Shown here: in pieces, positions 27,423 to 36,603 of the stretch
How the letters are laid out: each line of letters begins with the position of its first letter
Numbering within the stretch: position 1 is the stretch's first letter
Source: CAYVHU01 sp964451415
GTDB taxonomy: Bacteria; Pseudomonadota; Alphaproteobacteria; Rhodospirillales; Magnetovibrionaceae
Direction: 5' to 3'
NCBI GenBank assembly: GCA_964451415.1
Contig: CAYVHU010000007.1
Coordinates: 62,001-126,000 of the forward strand
DNA length: 64,000 nt
Made by a program: the position numbers and the translations under genes
Notes under the pieces: model-generated
What the model was told of the DNA's origin: nothing
What the model saw: only the letters and a program-made list of their open reading frames with translations
Database searches by the model: none

Positions 27423-28556
27423 TTATCGCGTCCGATCCAGAAGCGCCATATCGTCGCGATGCACCAGTTCGTCGCGGCCCCTGAATCCCAGAATCGTTTC
27501 GATCTGCCTTGAGTTCTTGCCGCTGATTTTTTGCGCATCAGCGGAAGAATAAGCGCTTAAGCCCCGGGCCCGTTCCTGACCATCCACACCCTTGATCACC
27601 ACGGCATCGCCTTTGTTGAAACGGCCTTCCACCCCCACCACACCGATGGGCAATAGGCTTTTTCCCATCTGCAAGGCCTTCAACGCCCCTCCATCGCAAA
27701 CGTAGGCGCCCACGGGTTGAAGGGCGCTGGCAATCCAGCGCTTGCGGGCCCGCGCCGGCGTTTGAGAGGGGGTAAACCAGGTGGCCCGCGCACCATCTTC
27801 CAGACGTTTGACGGGATTGCCCCCTTCCCCCCTGGCAATCGCCATGGCGCAACCGTTCATCAAGCAGATCTTGGCCGCCGCCAGTTTGGTCACCATACCG
27901 CCCGATCCGTGAGACGTGCCGGAACCGCCCGCCATGGCCTCGATTTCAGGCGTGATGGCCTCAAGGCTGGCGATGTGCTCGCCCCCGCCCGCCTCAAGAT
28001 TGGGGTCAACACTGTAAAGACCGTCTATGTCCGATAACAAAACCAAAACGTCGGCCCCGGCCATGGCGGCGATGCGCGCCGCCAGACGGTCGTTATCGCC
28101 AAAACGGATTTCGTCGGTGGCCACCGTATCGTTTTCGTTGATCAGGGGGACGGCTCCATGTCTTAAAATGGCGTTGAGGGTATCGCGGACATTGAGAAAC
28201 CGCCGCCGGCTTTCGGTGTCGTCCAACGTCACCAGCATCTGCGCCACGGTGATGTCATGATGACCCAAAACGTCCTGATAGACGTGGGCCAGACGAATTT
28301 GCCCGGTGGCGGCGGCGGCCTGTTTATCTTCCAGCGTCAACACCCCGTCGGACAATCCCAGTGAGCGTCGCCCCACCGCGATGGCGCCGCTGGACACCAA
28401 AATGACATCCTGACCACGTTTTTTCAGACGCTCAACGTCGTCAGCCAGGGCCTCCAGCCACTGACGATGAACGGTGCCGCGCGCCTCGTCCACCAACAAG
28501 GCCGAACCGATCTTGATGACAACGCGTTTGGCATGCGCCAGCCGTTCGGCGGTCAT
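27423..28556 (-). CDS. proB: Glutamate 5-kinase with PUA domain
   Basis: A 377-residue enzyme for the first step of proline synthesis. The kinase domain shows VVIKIGSALLVD, ILVSSGAIAVG and PLINENDTVATDEI; the C-terminal 100 residues are a PUA domain, so it is the long form. The ATG overlaps the obgE stop as ATGA, implying coupled translation. The proA partner is not next to it. Confidence 0.96.
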   Translation of the reverse strand: MTAERLAHAKRVVIKIGSALLVDEARGTVHRQWLEALADDVERLKKRGQDVILVSSGAIAVGRRSLGLSDGVLTLEDKQAAAATGQIRLAHVYQDVLGHHDITVAQMLVTLDDTESRRRFLNVRDTLNAILRHGAVPLINENDTVATDEIRFGDNDRLAARIAAMAGADVLVLLSDIDGLYSVDPNLEAGGGEHIASLEAITPEIEAMAGGSGTSHGSGGMVTKLAAAKICLMNGCAMAIARGEGGNPVKRLEDGARATWFTPSQTPARARKRWIASALQPVGAYVCDGGALKALQMGKSLLPIGVVGVEGRFNKGDAVVIKGVDGQERARGLSAYSSADAQKISGKNSRQIETILGFRGRDELVHRDDMALLDRTR

Positions 28557-29599
28557 AGCTGAAAGTCCCCCTCTTCCTCCCGTTCACTTTCGCTTTCAAT
28601 TTCGCGGGCGCGGACGGCGCGAACCTCATCGAACAGGCGGTCCATAACCGCCTCAACACCCGTCCCCGCGATCCCGGACATGGTGAAAACATCATGTCCC
28701 AAAGCCTGCTCAAGAACGGCCTTTTTTTCCGCGATGACGTCATCGCTCAACGCATCACACTTGTTGAGCGCCACAATCTCGGTCTTGTTTTGCAAAACGG
28801 ATCCATAAGCGTCAAGCTCTGTGCGCACGGTGGCGTAATTGGCGACCACATCTTCCGCCGTCGCGTCGATAAGATGCAACAAAGCCCCGCAGCGTTCCAC
28901 ATGGCCTAAAAACCGGGTGCCAAGGCCATGGCCTTCACTGGCCCCCGCGATGAGACCGGGGATATCGGCAATGACCATTTCCGCATCGCGACGGCGCACC
29001 ACCCCTAAATTGGGGTGAAGCGTGGTGAAGGGATAATCCGCGATCTTGGGCCGCGCGCGTGAGACGACGGAAATAAACGTGGATTTACCCGCGTTGGGCA
29101 GGCCCACCAGACCGACGTCGGCAATCAGCTTCAGGCGCAGCCATATCCACATTTCTTCGCCCACGCCCCCGGGGTCCGTACGCCGCGGCGCACGGTTGGT
29201 CGATGACTTGAACTGCGCGTTGCCGCGTCCAGGGCCCCCACCACGCAATAACATTACGCGTTGACCGATCCGGGTCAAATCAGCCAGCACGGTTTGCTGA
29301 TCTTCGCCCAGCACCTGTGTGCCGCGCGGCAGTTTCAAGATGATGTCCTCACCCCCAGCGCCGGTGCGGTCCTTGCCCATGCCGTGGTGGCCGCGCTGGG
29401 CCTTGAAGTGCTGTTGGTAACGATAGTCGATCAAGGTGTTGAGGCCCTCGACACATTCCAGCACGACATCGCCGCCGCGCCCGCCGTTGCCACCGTCCGG
29501 GCCGCCGAATTCGGCGCACTTTTCACGTCGAAACGACATGCAGCCATCGCCACCATCGCCGCTTTTGACATAGACCTTGGCCTGGTCGAGAAATTTCAT
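28553..29599 (-). CDS. obgE: Obg-family GTPase
   Basis: A 348-residue ribosome-associated GTPase. The glycine-rich Obg fold (SGDGGDGCMSFRREK) is followed by a G domain with GLPNAGKSTF (G1), DIPGL (G3) and NKCD (G4), and an acidic Glu-rich tail. It works in late 50S assembly and growth control. It lies downstream of rplU-rpmA, the usual order, but a strong hairpin separates it from rpmA. Confidence 0.97.
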   Translation of the reverse strand: MKFLDQAKVYVKSGDGGDGCMSFRREKCAEFGGPDGGNGGRGGDVVLECVEGLNTLIDYRYQQHFKAQRGHHGMGKDRTGAGGEDIILKLPRGTQVLGEDQQTVLADLTRIGQRVMLLRGGGPGRGNAQFKSSTNRAPRRTDPGGVGEEMWIWLRLKLIADVGLVGLPNAGKSTFISVVSRARPKIADYPFTTLHPNLGVVRRRDAEMVIADIPGLIAGASEGHGLGTRFLGHVERCGALLHLIDATAEDVVANYATVRTELDAYGSVLQNKTEIVALNKCDALSDDVIAEKKAVLEQALGHDVFTMSGIAGTGVEAVMDRLFDEVRAVRAREIESESEREEEGDFQL

Positions 29600-29624
29600 G
29601 GAATGGAAGCCTTAACACACACGA

Positions 29625-29656
29625 GAAAAGGGAATGGCCCGTGCCATTCCCTTTTC
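29625..29656 (-). terminator. Hairpin between rpmA and obgE
   Basis: A perfect 14-bp stem (arms 29625-29638 and 29643-29656) with a 4-base loop, followed on the minus strand by a short U-rich stretch. It lies 44 bp after rpmA and only 25 bp before the obgE ATG. No convincing promoter lies between the hairpin and obgE, so it probably lets part of the transcription through. Confidence 0.7.
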
Positions 29657-29700
29657 AAAAACTCAATTGAGCCTAAAGAATGCGGACCCTAAAGAACGCT

Positions 29701-29955
29701 TCAGAGCGCCGGCTCCACACCCACGACGGTGCGGCCCTTTTTCTCACAAAAGGCCACCCGCCCTTCGACCAATGCGAAGATGGTGTGATCCTTGCCGATG
29801 CCAACGTTCTCACCGGGGTGATACTTGGTGCCACGCTGGCGAATGATGATGTTGCCGGGAATGACAACCTGACCACCAAATTTCTTCACACCCAGACGAC
29901 GGCCCGCGGTATCGCGGCCATTGCGGGAGCTACCACCTGCTTTTTTATGTGCCAT
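29701..29955 (-). CDS. rpmA: 50S ribosomal protein L27
   Basis: An 84-residue L27 with the standard N-terminus MAHKKAGGSSRNGRD and core PGNIIIRQRGTKYHPG. It binds 23S rRNA close to the peptidyl-transferase centre. It lies 6 bp behind rplU, the usual L21-L27 pair. There is no cleavable N-terminal extension of the kind seen in Firmicutes. Confidence 0.98.
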   Translation of the reverse strand: MAHKKAGGSSRNGRDTAGRRLGVKKFGGQVVIPGNIIIRQRGTKYHPGENVGIGKDHTIFALVEGRVAFCEKKGRTVVGVEPAL

Positions 29956-29961
29956 GGATCG

Positions 29962-30408
29962 TTACTCCTTTTCAGCCGCAGGCTTTTTGGCCTTCGGTTT
30001 TTCCGTCTTGGTTTTTTCAACTTTAGGCGCTTCCGTCTTGGCGGCAGCCTTTTTGGGCGCGGCCTTCTTGGCGGCGGCCTTCGGCTTGGCACCGGTGGCG
30101 CTGATGGCGGTGATTTTCACCAAGGTCAGATCCTGACGATGACCGTTCTTGCGCCGGGAATTCTGCCGACGGCGCTTTTTAAAGATGATGATCTTCTCGC
30201 CGCGGGTCTGACGGACGACCTCACCGAACACGGCGGCCTTGTCAATCAGCGGGGTGCCGACGGTGGGGGCCTTGCCGTCTTCACCGATCATTAAAACGTC
30301 TTTGAATTCAATGGCGGCACCGGAGTCACCCGCCAGCTTTTCGACGACCAGTACGTCGTCGGGGGCAACACGGTACTGCTTGCCGCCGGTTTTGATCACT
30401 GCGAACAT
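29962..30408 (-). CDS. rplU: 50S ribosomal protein L21 with Lys/Ala-rich tail
   Basis: A 148-residue L21. The first ~103 residues are the normal protein (MFAVIKTGGKQYRV to KKRRRQNSRRKNGHRQ and LVKITAI). The last ~40 residues are a Lys/Ala/Pro/Glu-rich low-complexity tail, as seen in many Alphaproteobacteria, that probably extends over rRNA. A consensus-like promoter lies about 150 bp upstream. Confidence 0.97.
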   Translation of the reverse strand: MFAVIKTGGKQYRVAPDDVLVVEKLAGDSGAAIEFKDVLMIGEDGKAPTVGTPLIDKAAVFGEVVRQTRGEKIIIFKKRRRQNSRRKNGHRQDLTLVKITAISATGAKPKAAAKKAAPKKAAAKTEAPKVEKTKTEKPKAKKPAAEKE

Positions 30409-30804
30409 GGTTTTGTTCTCTTTTTATCTCCGCGTCCTGCGGCGTCGCCCGTCTCAAACTTCGAAGACGGCGAACTTGCACGGCTCCATGGGAGCCAGCC
30501 TCGAACTGCGCATTATAAACCCCCGAGGCACACAAAGCCCACGGGCCGGAAAGGCGGCAATATACCCGCAAAAGCGCGGAAGTCAAGGGCTGTGCGGGCA
30601 AGACACCAAGCGAAACATCCGATTCAGATTTAAGACTTTCAGTCCCACGCCGACGAACCACCGAGTTGATGGCTTTATCCCATTGATCTTCCTGATCCGC
30701 TTAATCTTCCTGGCGATCAATCATTCCGAACGGTACAATCACAAGTACACCACATAAGCAACCACAGATCCGATGTGAAACGCGCGCAATATAAGAAGAA
30801 AAAC
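30409..30804. other. Intergenic region upstream of rplU and the AT-rich gene
   Basis: These 396 bases hold the rplU promoter on the minus strand and a leader of roughly 145 bases for rplU with a small hairpin (GGCTCCCATGGAGCC). A second TATAAT-like box lies at 30512-30517 on the minus strand without a clear -35. From about 30660 the composition falls toward AT-rich DNA leading into the plus-strand membrane-protein gene, and no gene was recognised there. Confidence 0.5.
30559..30586 (-). promoter_or_regulatory. Probable housekeeping promoter of rplU-rpmA
   Basis: On the minus strand TTGACT (30581-30586) and TATATT (30559-30564) are separated by 16 bases, close to the sigma-70 consensus. It points at rplU, with a predicted start about 150 bases before the ATG. 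Confidence 0.65.
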
Positions 30805-31902
30805 ATGAAAACCACGCGACCTCATAAAATACGTCTCGACAAGACCAACAAGGAACGCAATAAAAATAATTTCACTGACATAACAAAACCATGGATTGGT
30901 GGAGAAATAAAAGTTGCTGATATTAAACCAACGATACCAATCATAATATTTATTATTACTGTACTGTATTTTGCACTTTTATCTTTTTATACGAATTATA
31001 GAGGTATTGATTATTTTGATTTTATAACCAGCACAGGAAATTACGTTTGGATTATGGCTGTGATATTTATCATAGCTATATTATATTTTTCAATAATATT
31101 TTACTACCCGTTAGCAATTACCAAAGAACTACATATCAAACACAACATTTCGTACTTATACTTATTTGTTATAAATACAATACCATCTGTCATATTTGTT
31201 AATATTTACATATTTGACATTCTAAATAATTCTATTTATTTTGGAATGACGTTAATATTTATTCCACTGCTATTTGTATCATATATTGTCGCACGCATCG
31301 CACGAGTATTTGATTATTTTTATATATTATCAATATTTGTAAATATATTTATTGGTATATTCGCGATATTAGCAATCTATGCTATTGTGTTGATAGTAAA
31401 AAACTTAGCGCATCTCCCGTCTTATCCAGAAGAAGAAACGACTCTCTTAATAGTAGCGTCTGAATTTATTTATATTCTAATTGAATTATCGTTACTGCGT
31501 GCGATAAATAACAGTAAAATAAAATTCATCTTACCTTCTATGTTTTTTGCTACGTTGTTATTGTCTTTTATTTATCCAGGTGGCGTCGCAATAGGCGATG
31601 CAGCGCTGCGTTTTTTGGGGGCTGGGGGAAATATCCCGATGCAGATCGTGGGAAAAGCCGCGCCTTTTTGCAGCAAAGACTTGATAAAATTTGTCAAGGA
31701 CAAGGCGCTCTGCACCAAAAATGGTGAAACGGAAATATCCACAGTGCCGGTCAATGTTCTTCTGATTTCCCGAACAGCGATATACTTCGTGGATTCCAAT
31801 GGCGTGCAACCACGTGTTGGCAAAAAAACAACCCGACCCATCGTTATCAGTCGGCGTATTGTTTCTGCAATTTTACCCGTTGAGGCAAAAGCAACGCCGT
31901 AA
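30805..31902 (+). CDS. AT-rich multi-pass membrane protein of unknown function
   Basis: I do not recognise a family. The 365-residue product has a basic N-terminus (Lys/Arg/Asn-rich) and about seven Ile/Phe-rich membrane segments between about residues 40 and 260. A hydrophilic C-terminus follows that includes NVLLISRTAIYFVDSNGVQP. Codon use up to about 31570 is strongly AT-rich (ATA, TTA, AAT), unlike anything else in the window, whereas the final third returns to local composition. The ATG at 30805 is preferred; a GTG at 30775 is in frame. It stands alone beside the 3' end of tRNA-Gly, so acquisition by transfer is likely. Confidence 0.6.
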   Translation: MKTTRPHKIRLDKTNKERNKNNFTDITKPWIGGEIKVADIKPTIPIIIFIITVLYFALLSFYTNYRGIDYFDFITSTGNYVWIMAVIFIIAILYFSIIFYYPLAITKELHIKHNISYLYLFVINTIPSVIFVNIYIFDILNNSIYFGMTLIFIPLLFVSYIVARIARVFDYFYILSIFVNIFIGIFAILAIYAIVLIVKNLAHLPSYPEEETTLLIVASEFIYILIELSLLRAINNSKIKFILPSMFFATLLLSFIYPGGVAIGDAALRFLGAGGNIPMQIVGKAAPFCSKDLIKFVKDKALCTKNGETEISTVPVNVLLISRTAIYFVDSNGVQPRVGKKTTRPIVISRRIVSAILPVEAKATP

Positions 31903-31956
31903 TGCAAAATTTCCACGCAGCCTCAGCAGCATCCCTGTGCGGGAATATGGACGTTG

Positions 31957-32030
31957 TGGAGCGGGTGAAGGGAATCGAACCCTCGTCGTAAGCTTGGGAA
32001 GCTTCTGCTCTGCCATTGAGCTACACCCGC
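31957..32030 (-). tRNA. tRNA-Gly (anticodon CCC)
   Basis: A 74-base cloverleaf including an encoded CCA. The acceptor arm pairs GCGGGTG with CACCCGC; the D arm is GCTC/GAGC; the anticodon loop is TTCCCAA (CCC); the T arm contains GGTTCGATTCC. The top pair of the anticodon stem is a G-A mismatch. The discriminator is U, as expected for tRNA-Gly. Confidence 0.96.
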
Positions 32031-32170
32031 CTCAGGCGCTGATATAGGCCAAGGCGACCATCGTGGCAAGATTGTACGTTACCCGAACCGCCGTACAGGA
32101 TAAAATCATAAAGAGAAAATGTACGATTGCGTCATGATAAAGTGAAGTCAGCTGGATAAACAGGTGCACC

Positions 32171-33127
32171 ATGCCCGAAGGCTCACACGAATTTCCGCCG
32201 CTTGATCCCGCGAAATTTAAAGACCCCGTGAGCACCGCAACAGGGGAAACCCGCGCGTGGGTAAAGATGACGGCGCTGGAGACACTGTGGTTCAACACCG
32301 GCAGCCTGTGTAACATTGAATGCCGCCATTGTTACATGCACTCAAGCCCCAGGAACAATGCTCTGCTGTATCTCTCGCGGGATGAAGTTCAAGGCTTTCT
32401 CAACGAAATCGGCGTCCGTGATCTGCCCACAACCCAGATCGGTTTCACCGGCGGTGAACCGTTCATGAACCCCGACATCATCGCCATGCTGGATCAGGCC
32501 CTTGAGCGTGGCTTTCGGGTCCTGGTCCTGACCAACGCCATGAAGCCCCTGTGGAACAAACGCAAAGACCTGCTTGACTTGATCGCCCGCCATGGTGCCA
32601 AAAACCTCACCTTGCGCGTGTCCATCGACCACCCCAGCGCCAACGTCCACGAACAAGAACGCGGCGCAGGCTCCTGGGCACCTATGGAGCGTGGCGTGAA
32701 ATGGCTGCGCACCCACGGATTCTCCCTTGAGATCGCGGGACGTTCCCAATGGTATGAACACGATGACGACGCGCGTGCCGCGTATCGCCGTTTGTTCGCA
32801 AAATGGGATTTACCCCTCGATGCTTCCGACCCGGCGTGTTTGACGTTGTTTCCGGAAATGGATGAAACCCGCGACGTCCCCGAAATCACCACCGCGTGCT
32901 GGGCGTTGCTGGCGGTGCGCCCCGACGCCCAGATGTGCGCGACATCGCGCATGGTGACGCGGCGCAAGGACGAAACAAAGCCCACGGTTGTTTCGTGCAC
33001 TTTGCTGCCCTACGATGAGGCGTTCGATATGGGGGAAACCCTCGGTGAAAGCCTTGAAGCGGTACGCCTCAACCATCCGCATTGCGCTAAATTCTGCGTT
33101 CTGGGCGGAGCGTCGTGCGCTGCATGA
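32171..33127 (+). CDS. Radical SAM protein
   Basis: A 318-residue enzyme with the [4Fe-4S]-binding motif C47-x3-C51-x2-C54 (LCNIECRHCYMHSSP), a GGEP-type SAM-binding motif (FTGGEPFMNPD) and a partial barrel. The C-terminus has CxxxC-type cysteines (HCAKFCVLGGASC) that could hold a second cluster. The substrate is unknown, and no peptide precursor gene is seen next to it. AGGTG lies 5 bases before the ATG. Confidence 0.88.
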   Translation: MPEGSHEFPPLDPAKFKDPVSTATGETRAWVKMTALETLWFNTGSLCNIECRHCYMHSSPRNNALLYLSRDEVQGFLNEIGVRDLPTTQIGFTGGEPFMNPDIIAMLDQALERGFRVLVLTNAMKPLWNKRKDLLDLIARHGAKNLTLRVSIDHPSANVHEQERGAGSWAPMERGVKWLRTHGFSLEIAGRSQWYEHDDDARAAYRRLFAKWDLPLDASDPACLTLFPEMDETRDVPEITTACWALLAVRPDAQMCATSRMVTRRKDETKPTVVSCTLLPYDEAFDMGETLGESLEAVRLNHPHCAKFCVLGGASCAA

Positions 33128-33222
33128 AACCATGACAAACTTGCGCTTAACATCTGGACATTTCAGATAAAAGACCCACCTAATAAAGCACGCACACAGC
33201 AAGGAACACGAAAGGAGCCGAC

Positions 33223-33645
33223 ATGCAACAGCTTGCCCCCGCAAACGAAGGCGTGTACGCGCTGACCACGCACTTCATTACCGTATCGGTGGAACCTGAA
33301 TTTCTCGAAGACCAGAGCGAACCGGACGAACACCGTTTCGTGTGGGCGTACCACGTGCGCATCCAAAACCAGGGCACGCAAACGGTGCAGCTGAAAAGCC
33401 GCTACTGGCATATCATCGACGAACTGGGCAACGTCCATGAGATTTCTGGAACAGGCGTTGTCGGCGAACAGCCGGTGCTGGCGCCGGGCGACCATTTCGA
33501 ATACATCAGCGGGACGCCGCTGGGCACGCCGTCAGGCATCATGCACGGGTACTATGTGATGCAATCAACGGAGGGCGAACGCTTCGAGGCCTCCATTCCA
33601 ACCTTTTCCCTCGACAGCCCCGATCTCATGCGCCGCCTCCATTGA
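33223..33645 (+). CDS. apaG: ApaG-family protein
   Basis: A 140-residue single-domain beta-sandwich protein of the ApaG/DUF525 family, with YHVRIQNQGTQTVQLKSRYW and VVGEQPVLAPGDHFEY. It is slightly longer than the E. coli protein. The family is linked to divalent cation resistance and dinucleotide polyphosphate metabolism, without a settled biochemical role. GAAAGGAG-like bases precede the ATG. folE follows 20 bp later. Confidence 0.93.
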   Translation: MQQLAPANEGVYALTTHFITVSVEPEFLEDQSEPDEHRFVWAYHVRIQNQGTQTVQLKSRYWHIIDELGNVHEISGTGVVGEQPVLAPGDHFEYISGTPLGTPSGIMHGYYVMQSTEGERFEASIPTFSLDSPDLMRRLH

Positions 33646-33665
33646 AATTCGGAAGGATTTGAGCC

Positions 33666-34304
33666 GTGGCGCATCGAAAACCTTTCAGCGTCGTCCATGC
33701 CCCCGCCTCGTCGCGCCCGTCGCGTGAAGAAGCGGAGCGCGCCGTGCGCACCTTAATTCAGTGGGCCGGCGACGATCCGAACCGCGAGGGCCTGCTGGAC
33801 ACGCCCGCGCGCGTGGTGCGGGCCTACGAGGAATATTACCAAGGCTACAACGCGGACCCGGAAGAAATCCTCCAGCGCACCTTCGAGGAAGTCGAGGGCT
33901 ACGACGAAATGATCCTGCTGAAGGACATTCGTTTCGAATCCCATTGCGAACATCATATGGCCGCGATCATCGGTCGGGCTCATGTGGCGTATCTGCCGAC
34001 AAACCGCGTGGTGGGCATTTCCAAGCTGGCCCGGGTGGTGGAATTGTATGCCCAACGCCTGCAAATTCAGGAAAAAATGACCGCTCAGATCGCCGCCACC
34101 ATCAACGATGTATTGCATCCCGAAGGCGTCGCCGTCATCATCGAGGCCGCACACCAGTGCATGACATGCCGCGGCGTACATAAACCCGGCGTTTCCATGG
34201 TGACCTCAAAGATGGTCGGCGCATTTCGCGATAACGAACGCACCCGGCGCGAATTCCTCTCCATGGTCAGTCATCCTTCCGCATCCGCATATGATATGGT
34301 CTGA
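33666..34304 (+). CDS. folE: GTP cyclohydrolase I
   Basis: A 212-residue enzyme that converts GTP to 7,8-dihydroneopterin triphosphate, the first step of folate (and queuosine) synthesis. Zinc ligands are C94, H97 and C165 (ESHCEHHMA and HQCMTCRG), with the GVHKPG substrate loop. The start is GTG with AAGGA about 8 bases upstream. It follows apaG closely, so the two are probably co-transcribed. Confidence 0.97.
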   Translation: MAHRKPFSVVHAPASSRPSREEAERAVRTLIQWAGDDPNREGLLDTPARVVRAYEEYYQGYNADPEEILQRTFEEVEGYDEMILLKDIRFESHCEHHMAAIIGRAHVAYLPTNRVVGISKLARVVELYAQRLQIQEKMTAQIAATINDVLHPEGVAVIIEAAHQCMTCRGVHKPGVSMVTSKMVGAFRDNERTRREFLSMVSHPSASAYDMV

Positions 34305-34422
34305 TTTTCCCCTTGACCCAAGGCCATAAGCCGGGACAATTGTACGTTCCGCAGGGACAGTGCCTGCAAAGTGCACCGCGGCCCACCGCAACGCCGTGAC
34401 GGGGAAGCATGCAGGCCCTCTC

Positions 34423-35871
34423 ATGATGGATTTCCGCCCCATATTGATGATCCTGGGTATCTTGCTGGCCACGCTGGCGTTGAGCATGGGCATTCCGGCG
34501 CTGGTGGATGCCTCCCTCGGCAATCCAAATTGGCATGTGTTCGCCCTGTCCGGCGCGCTGACGTTGTTCGTCGGAATCTCTCTGGTGCTGGTCAACACCA
34601 GCGGTCGGGTGCGGCTCAACGTGCGCCAGGCGTTTGTCATGACGACACTGAGTTGGCTGGTGCTAACCCTTTTCGCAGCCCTTCCGTTCACCTTTTCGGA
34701 ACTGAAGCTCAGTTACACCGACGCCTTTTTCGAAGCCATGAGCGGCATTACCACCACCGGTTCCACCGTCATCACCGGACTTGATTTCGCACCGCCCGGG
34801 ATTTTGTTGTGGCGGGGCATCCTGCAATGGCTGGGCGGCCTGGGCATTGTCGTGATGGCCATCGCCGTGATGCCCATGATGGGTGTCGGCGGCATGCAGA
34901 TGTTCAAGATCGAGGCCTTTGACACCGGCGAAAAAGCCTTCCCCCGCGCGGCGCAGATTTCCGTCGCGCTGGTGAGCATTTATACATTGCTCACCTTGTT
35001 GTGGGCGGTTTTGCTGTGGGAGGCTGGCATGAGCCCCTTCGAAGCCGCGGTTCACGCCATGACCACCTTGTCGACAGGAGGATTCTCGACCTCCGACGCT
35101 TCGGTAGGACATTTTAAATCAGCACTGATTGACGACATCATTACGCTTGGCATGATCGTCGGCGCATTGCCGTTCTTGCTGTTCTTGCAAGCTTTGCGCG
35201 GCAAACCGGCCGCCTTGTGGCGTGACGGACAGGTCCAGGGCTTTTTTGCCATTACCGGAAGCTTCGTTCTTCTTGTGGCGATCATGCTGTGGTTAAAAAT
35301 GGGAATGGCCCCGTTGGAAGCGCTGCGCTACGCCGCCTTCAACGTGGTGTCGATCATCACCGGAACAGGCTTCGTCACCGATGACTACACGGTGTGGGGC
35401 ACATTCGCACTGCCGGTGTTTTTCTTTATCATGTTCATCGGCGGCTGCGCGGGGTCCACCACCTGCGGCATCAAGGTGTTCCGTTTCCAGATCCTCTATG
35501 CCGCCGCGCGGGTCCAGGTGCGCCACCTGTTGCAGCCGCGCGGCGTTTTCATCGCCTACTATAACCACCGCCCCATCCCTGAAGAAGTCATCGTTTCGGT
35601 GCTGTCGTTTTTCTTCGTGTTCGGTCTGACTTTCACGGCATTGACGTTGGGACTGGGCATCTTGGGGCTTGATTTCGTCACCGCGATGAGCAGCGCCGCC
35701 ACCGCGATTTCCAATGTCGGCCCGGCGCTCGGCGCCGTCGCCGGACCGTCAGGAAACTTTCAAAGCCTGCCCGACGCCGCCAAATGGCTACTCGCCGGCG
35801 GCATGTTGCTGGGAAGGCTGGAACTGTTCACGGTCCTGGTGTTATTCTCCCGCACCTTTTGGCGCGGTTAG
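34423..35871 (+). CDS. trkH: Trk-type potassium uptake protein TrkH
   Basis: A 482-residue inner-membrane K+ transporter with four M1-P-M2 repeats. Selectivity-filter loops are visible as TTTGSTVITG, LSTGGFSTSD, ITGTGFVTDD and SNVGPALG. Uptake needs the TrkA regulatory subunit, which is not in the window. The start at the ATGATG pair (34423) places the first hydrophobic segment at the N-terminus; the frame extends upstream without homology. Confidence 0.95.
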   Translation: MMDFRPILMILGILLATLALSMGIPALVDASLGNPNWHVFALSGALTLFVGISLVLVNTSGRVRLNVRQAFVMTTLSWLVLTLFAALPFTFSELKLSYTDAFFEAMSGITTTGSTVITGLDFAPPGILLWRGILQWLGGLGIVVMAIAVMPMMGVGGMQMFKIEAFDTGEKAFPRAAQISVALVSIYTLLTLLWAVLLWEAGMSPFEAAVHAMTTLSTGGFSTSDASVGHFKSALIDDIITLGMIVGALPFLLFLQALRGKPAALWRDGQVQGFFAITGSFVLLVAIMLWLKMGMAPLEALRYAAFNVVSIITGTGFVTDDYTVWGTFALPVFFFIMFIGGCAGSTTCGIKVFRFQILYAAARVQVRHLLQPRGVFIAYYNHRPIPEEVIVSVLSFFFVFGLTFTALTLGLGILGLDFVTAMSSAATAISNVGPALGAVAGPSGNFQSLPDAAKWLLAGGMLLGRLELFTVLVLFSRTFWRG

Positions 35872-35883
35872 GATTCACTCACA

Positions 35884-36603
35884 ATGCTTTCTTTTTTTAC
35901 GCTCGCTTTTTTTGTCGGCATGAGACACGCCCTGGAGGCCGATCACGTGGCCGCCGTATCGTCCCTGGCCTCGAACCAGACCTCCACACGCAACATCGTG
36001 CGCACCGGCGCGGTGTGGGGCATGGGGCACACATTGACCTTGATGGCGTTCGCGGGCTCGGTGATTGTCCTGAACGCGACCGTACCGGAGCATTTCACGC
36101 AGTGGCTGGAAGTTGCCGTCGGCATTATGCTGATCGGTCTGGGCGGACACATCATGTATCGTTTGACCCGGGACCGCGTTCACTTTCACGCCCACGCCCA
36201 CGATGATGGACGGGGCCATTCCCTACAGCATTTTCATGCCCATAGCCATACGGGAGCCCCCCCGAACACACATAACCCCGCCCACCACCAACATGATCAC
36301 AAGACATTCCCCGTGCGGTCCCTGCTGGTCGGTATGATGCACGGCATGGCGGGATCGGGGGCGTTGCTGGTTCTCACCGCATCCACCGCACCGACGCCCC
36401 TTCAGGGCTTTGCCTACGTAGCGGTGTTCGGTGTGGGATCCATTTTGGGCATGGCCTCCCTGTCGATCCTGATCGCGGTGCCGCTGACGTTGTCGGCCAG
36501 ATTCTTGACCCGCGCCAATCAGGTTCTTCAGATGCTGACCGGCACGGCCACGGTGGGCCTTGGGGTGTTCATCATCTCAACATCGGCATTGTGGGGGGGT
36601 TAA
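35884..36603 (+). CDS. NiCoT/UreH-like nickel permease family protein with His-rich loop
   Basis: A 239-residue membrane protein with about six helices. The first carries the metal-binding signature GMRHALEADHVAAV. A cytoplasmic or periplasmic loop at about 100-140 holds more than a dozen His residues (FHAHAHDDGRGHS, HFHAHSHTG, HHQHDHK), probably for metal sequestration. GMMHGMAGSGALL is the second conserved block. Nickel or cobalt is the expected cargo. No urease or hydrogenase genes are nearby. It lies 12 bp behind trkH and overlaps a convergent lipoprotein gene by 4 bp. Confidence 0.85.
   Translation: MLSFFTLAFFVGMRHALEADHVAAVSSLASNQTSTRNIVRTGAVWGMGHTLTLMAFAGSVIVLNATVPEHFTQWLEVAVGIMLIGLGGHIMYRLTRDRVHFHAHAHDDGRGHSLQHFHAHSHTGAPPNTHNPAHHQHDHKTFPVRSLLVGMMHGMAGSGALLVLTASTAPTPLQGFAYVAVFGVGSILGMASLSILIAVPLTLSARFLTRANQVLQMLTGTATVGLGVFIISTSALWGG

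Noticed and set aside
31903..31956. Genomic island integrated at tRNA-Gly
   Set aside because: No duplicated tRNA 3' end and no integrase gene were found nearby; only one foreign-looking gene is present.
34305..34422. Riboswitch or leader element before trkH
   Set aside because: Some small inverted repeats exist, but no pattern matching a known potassium or c-di-AMP element was recognised.
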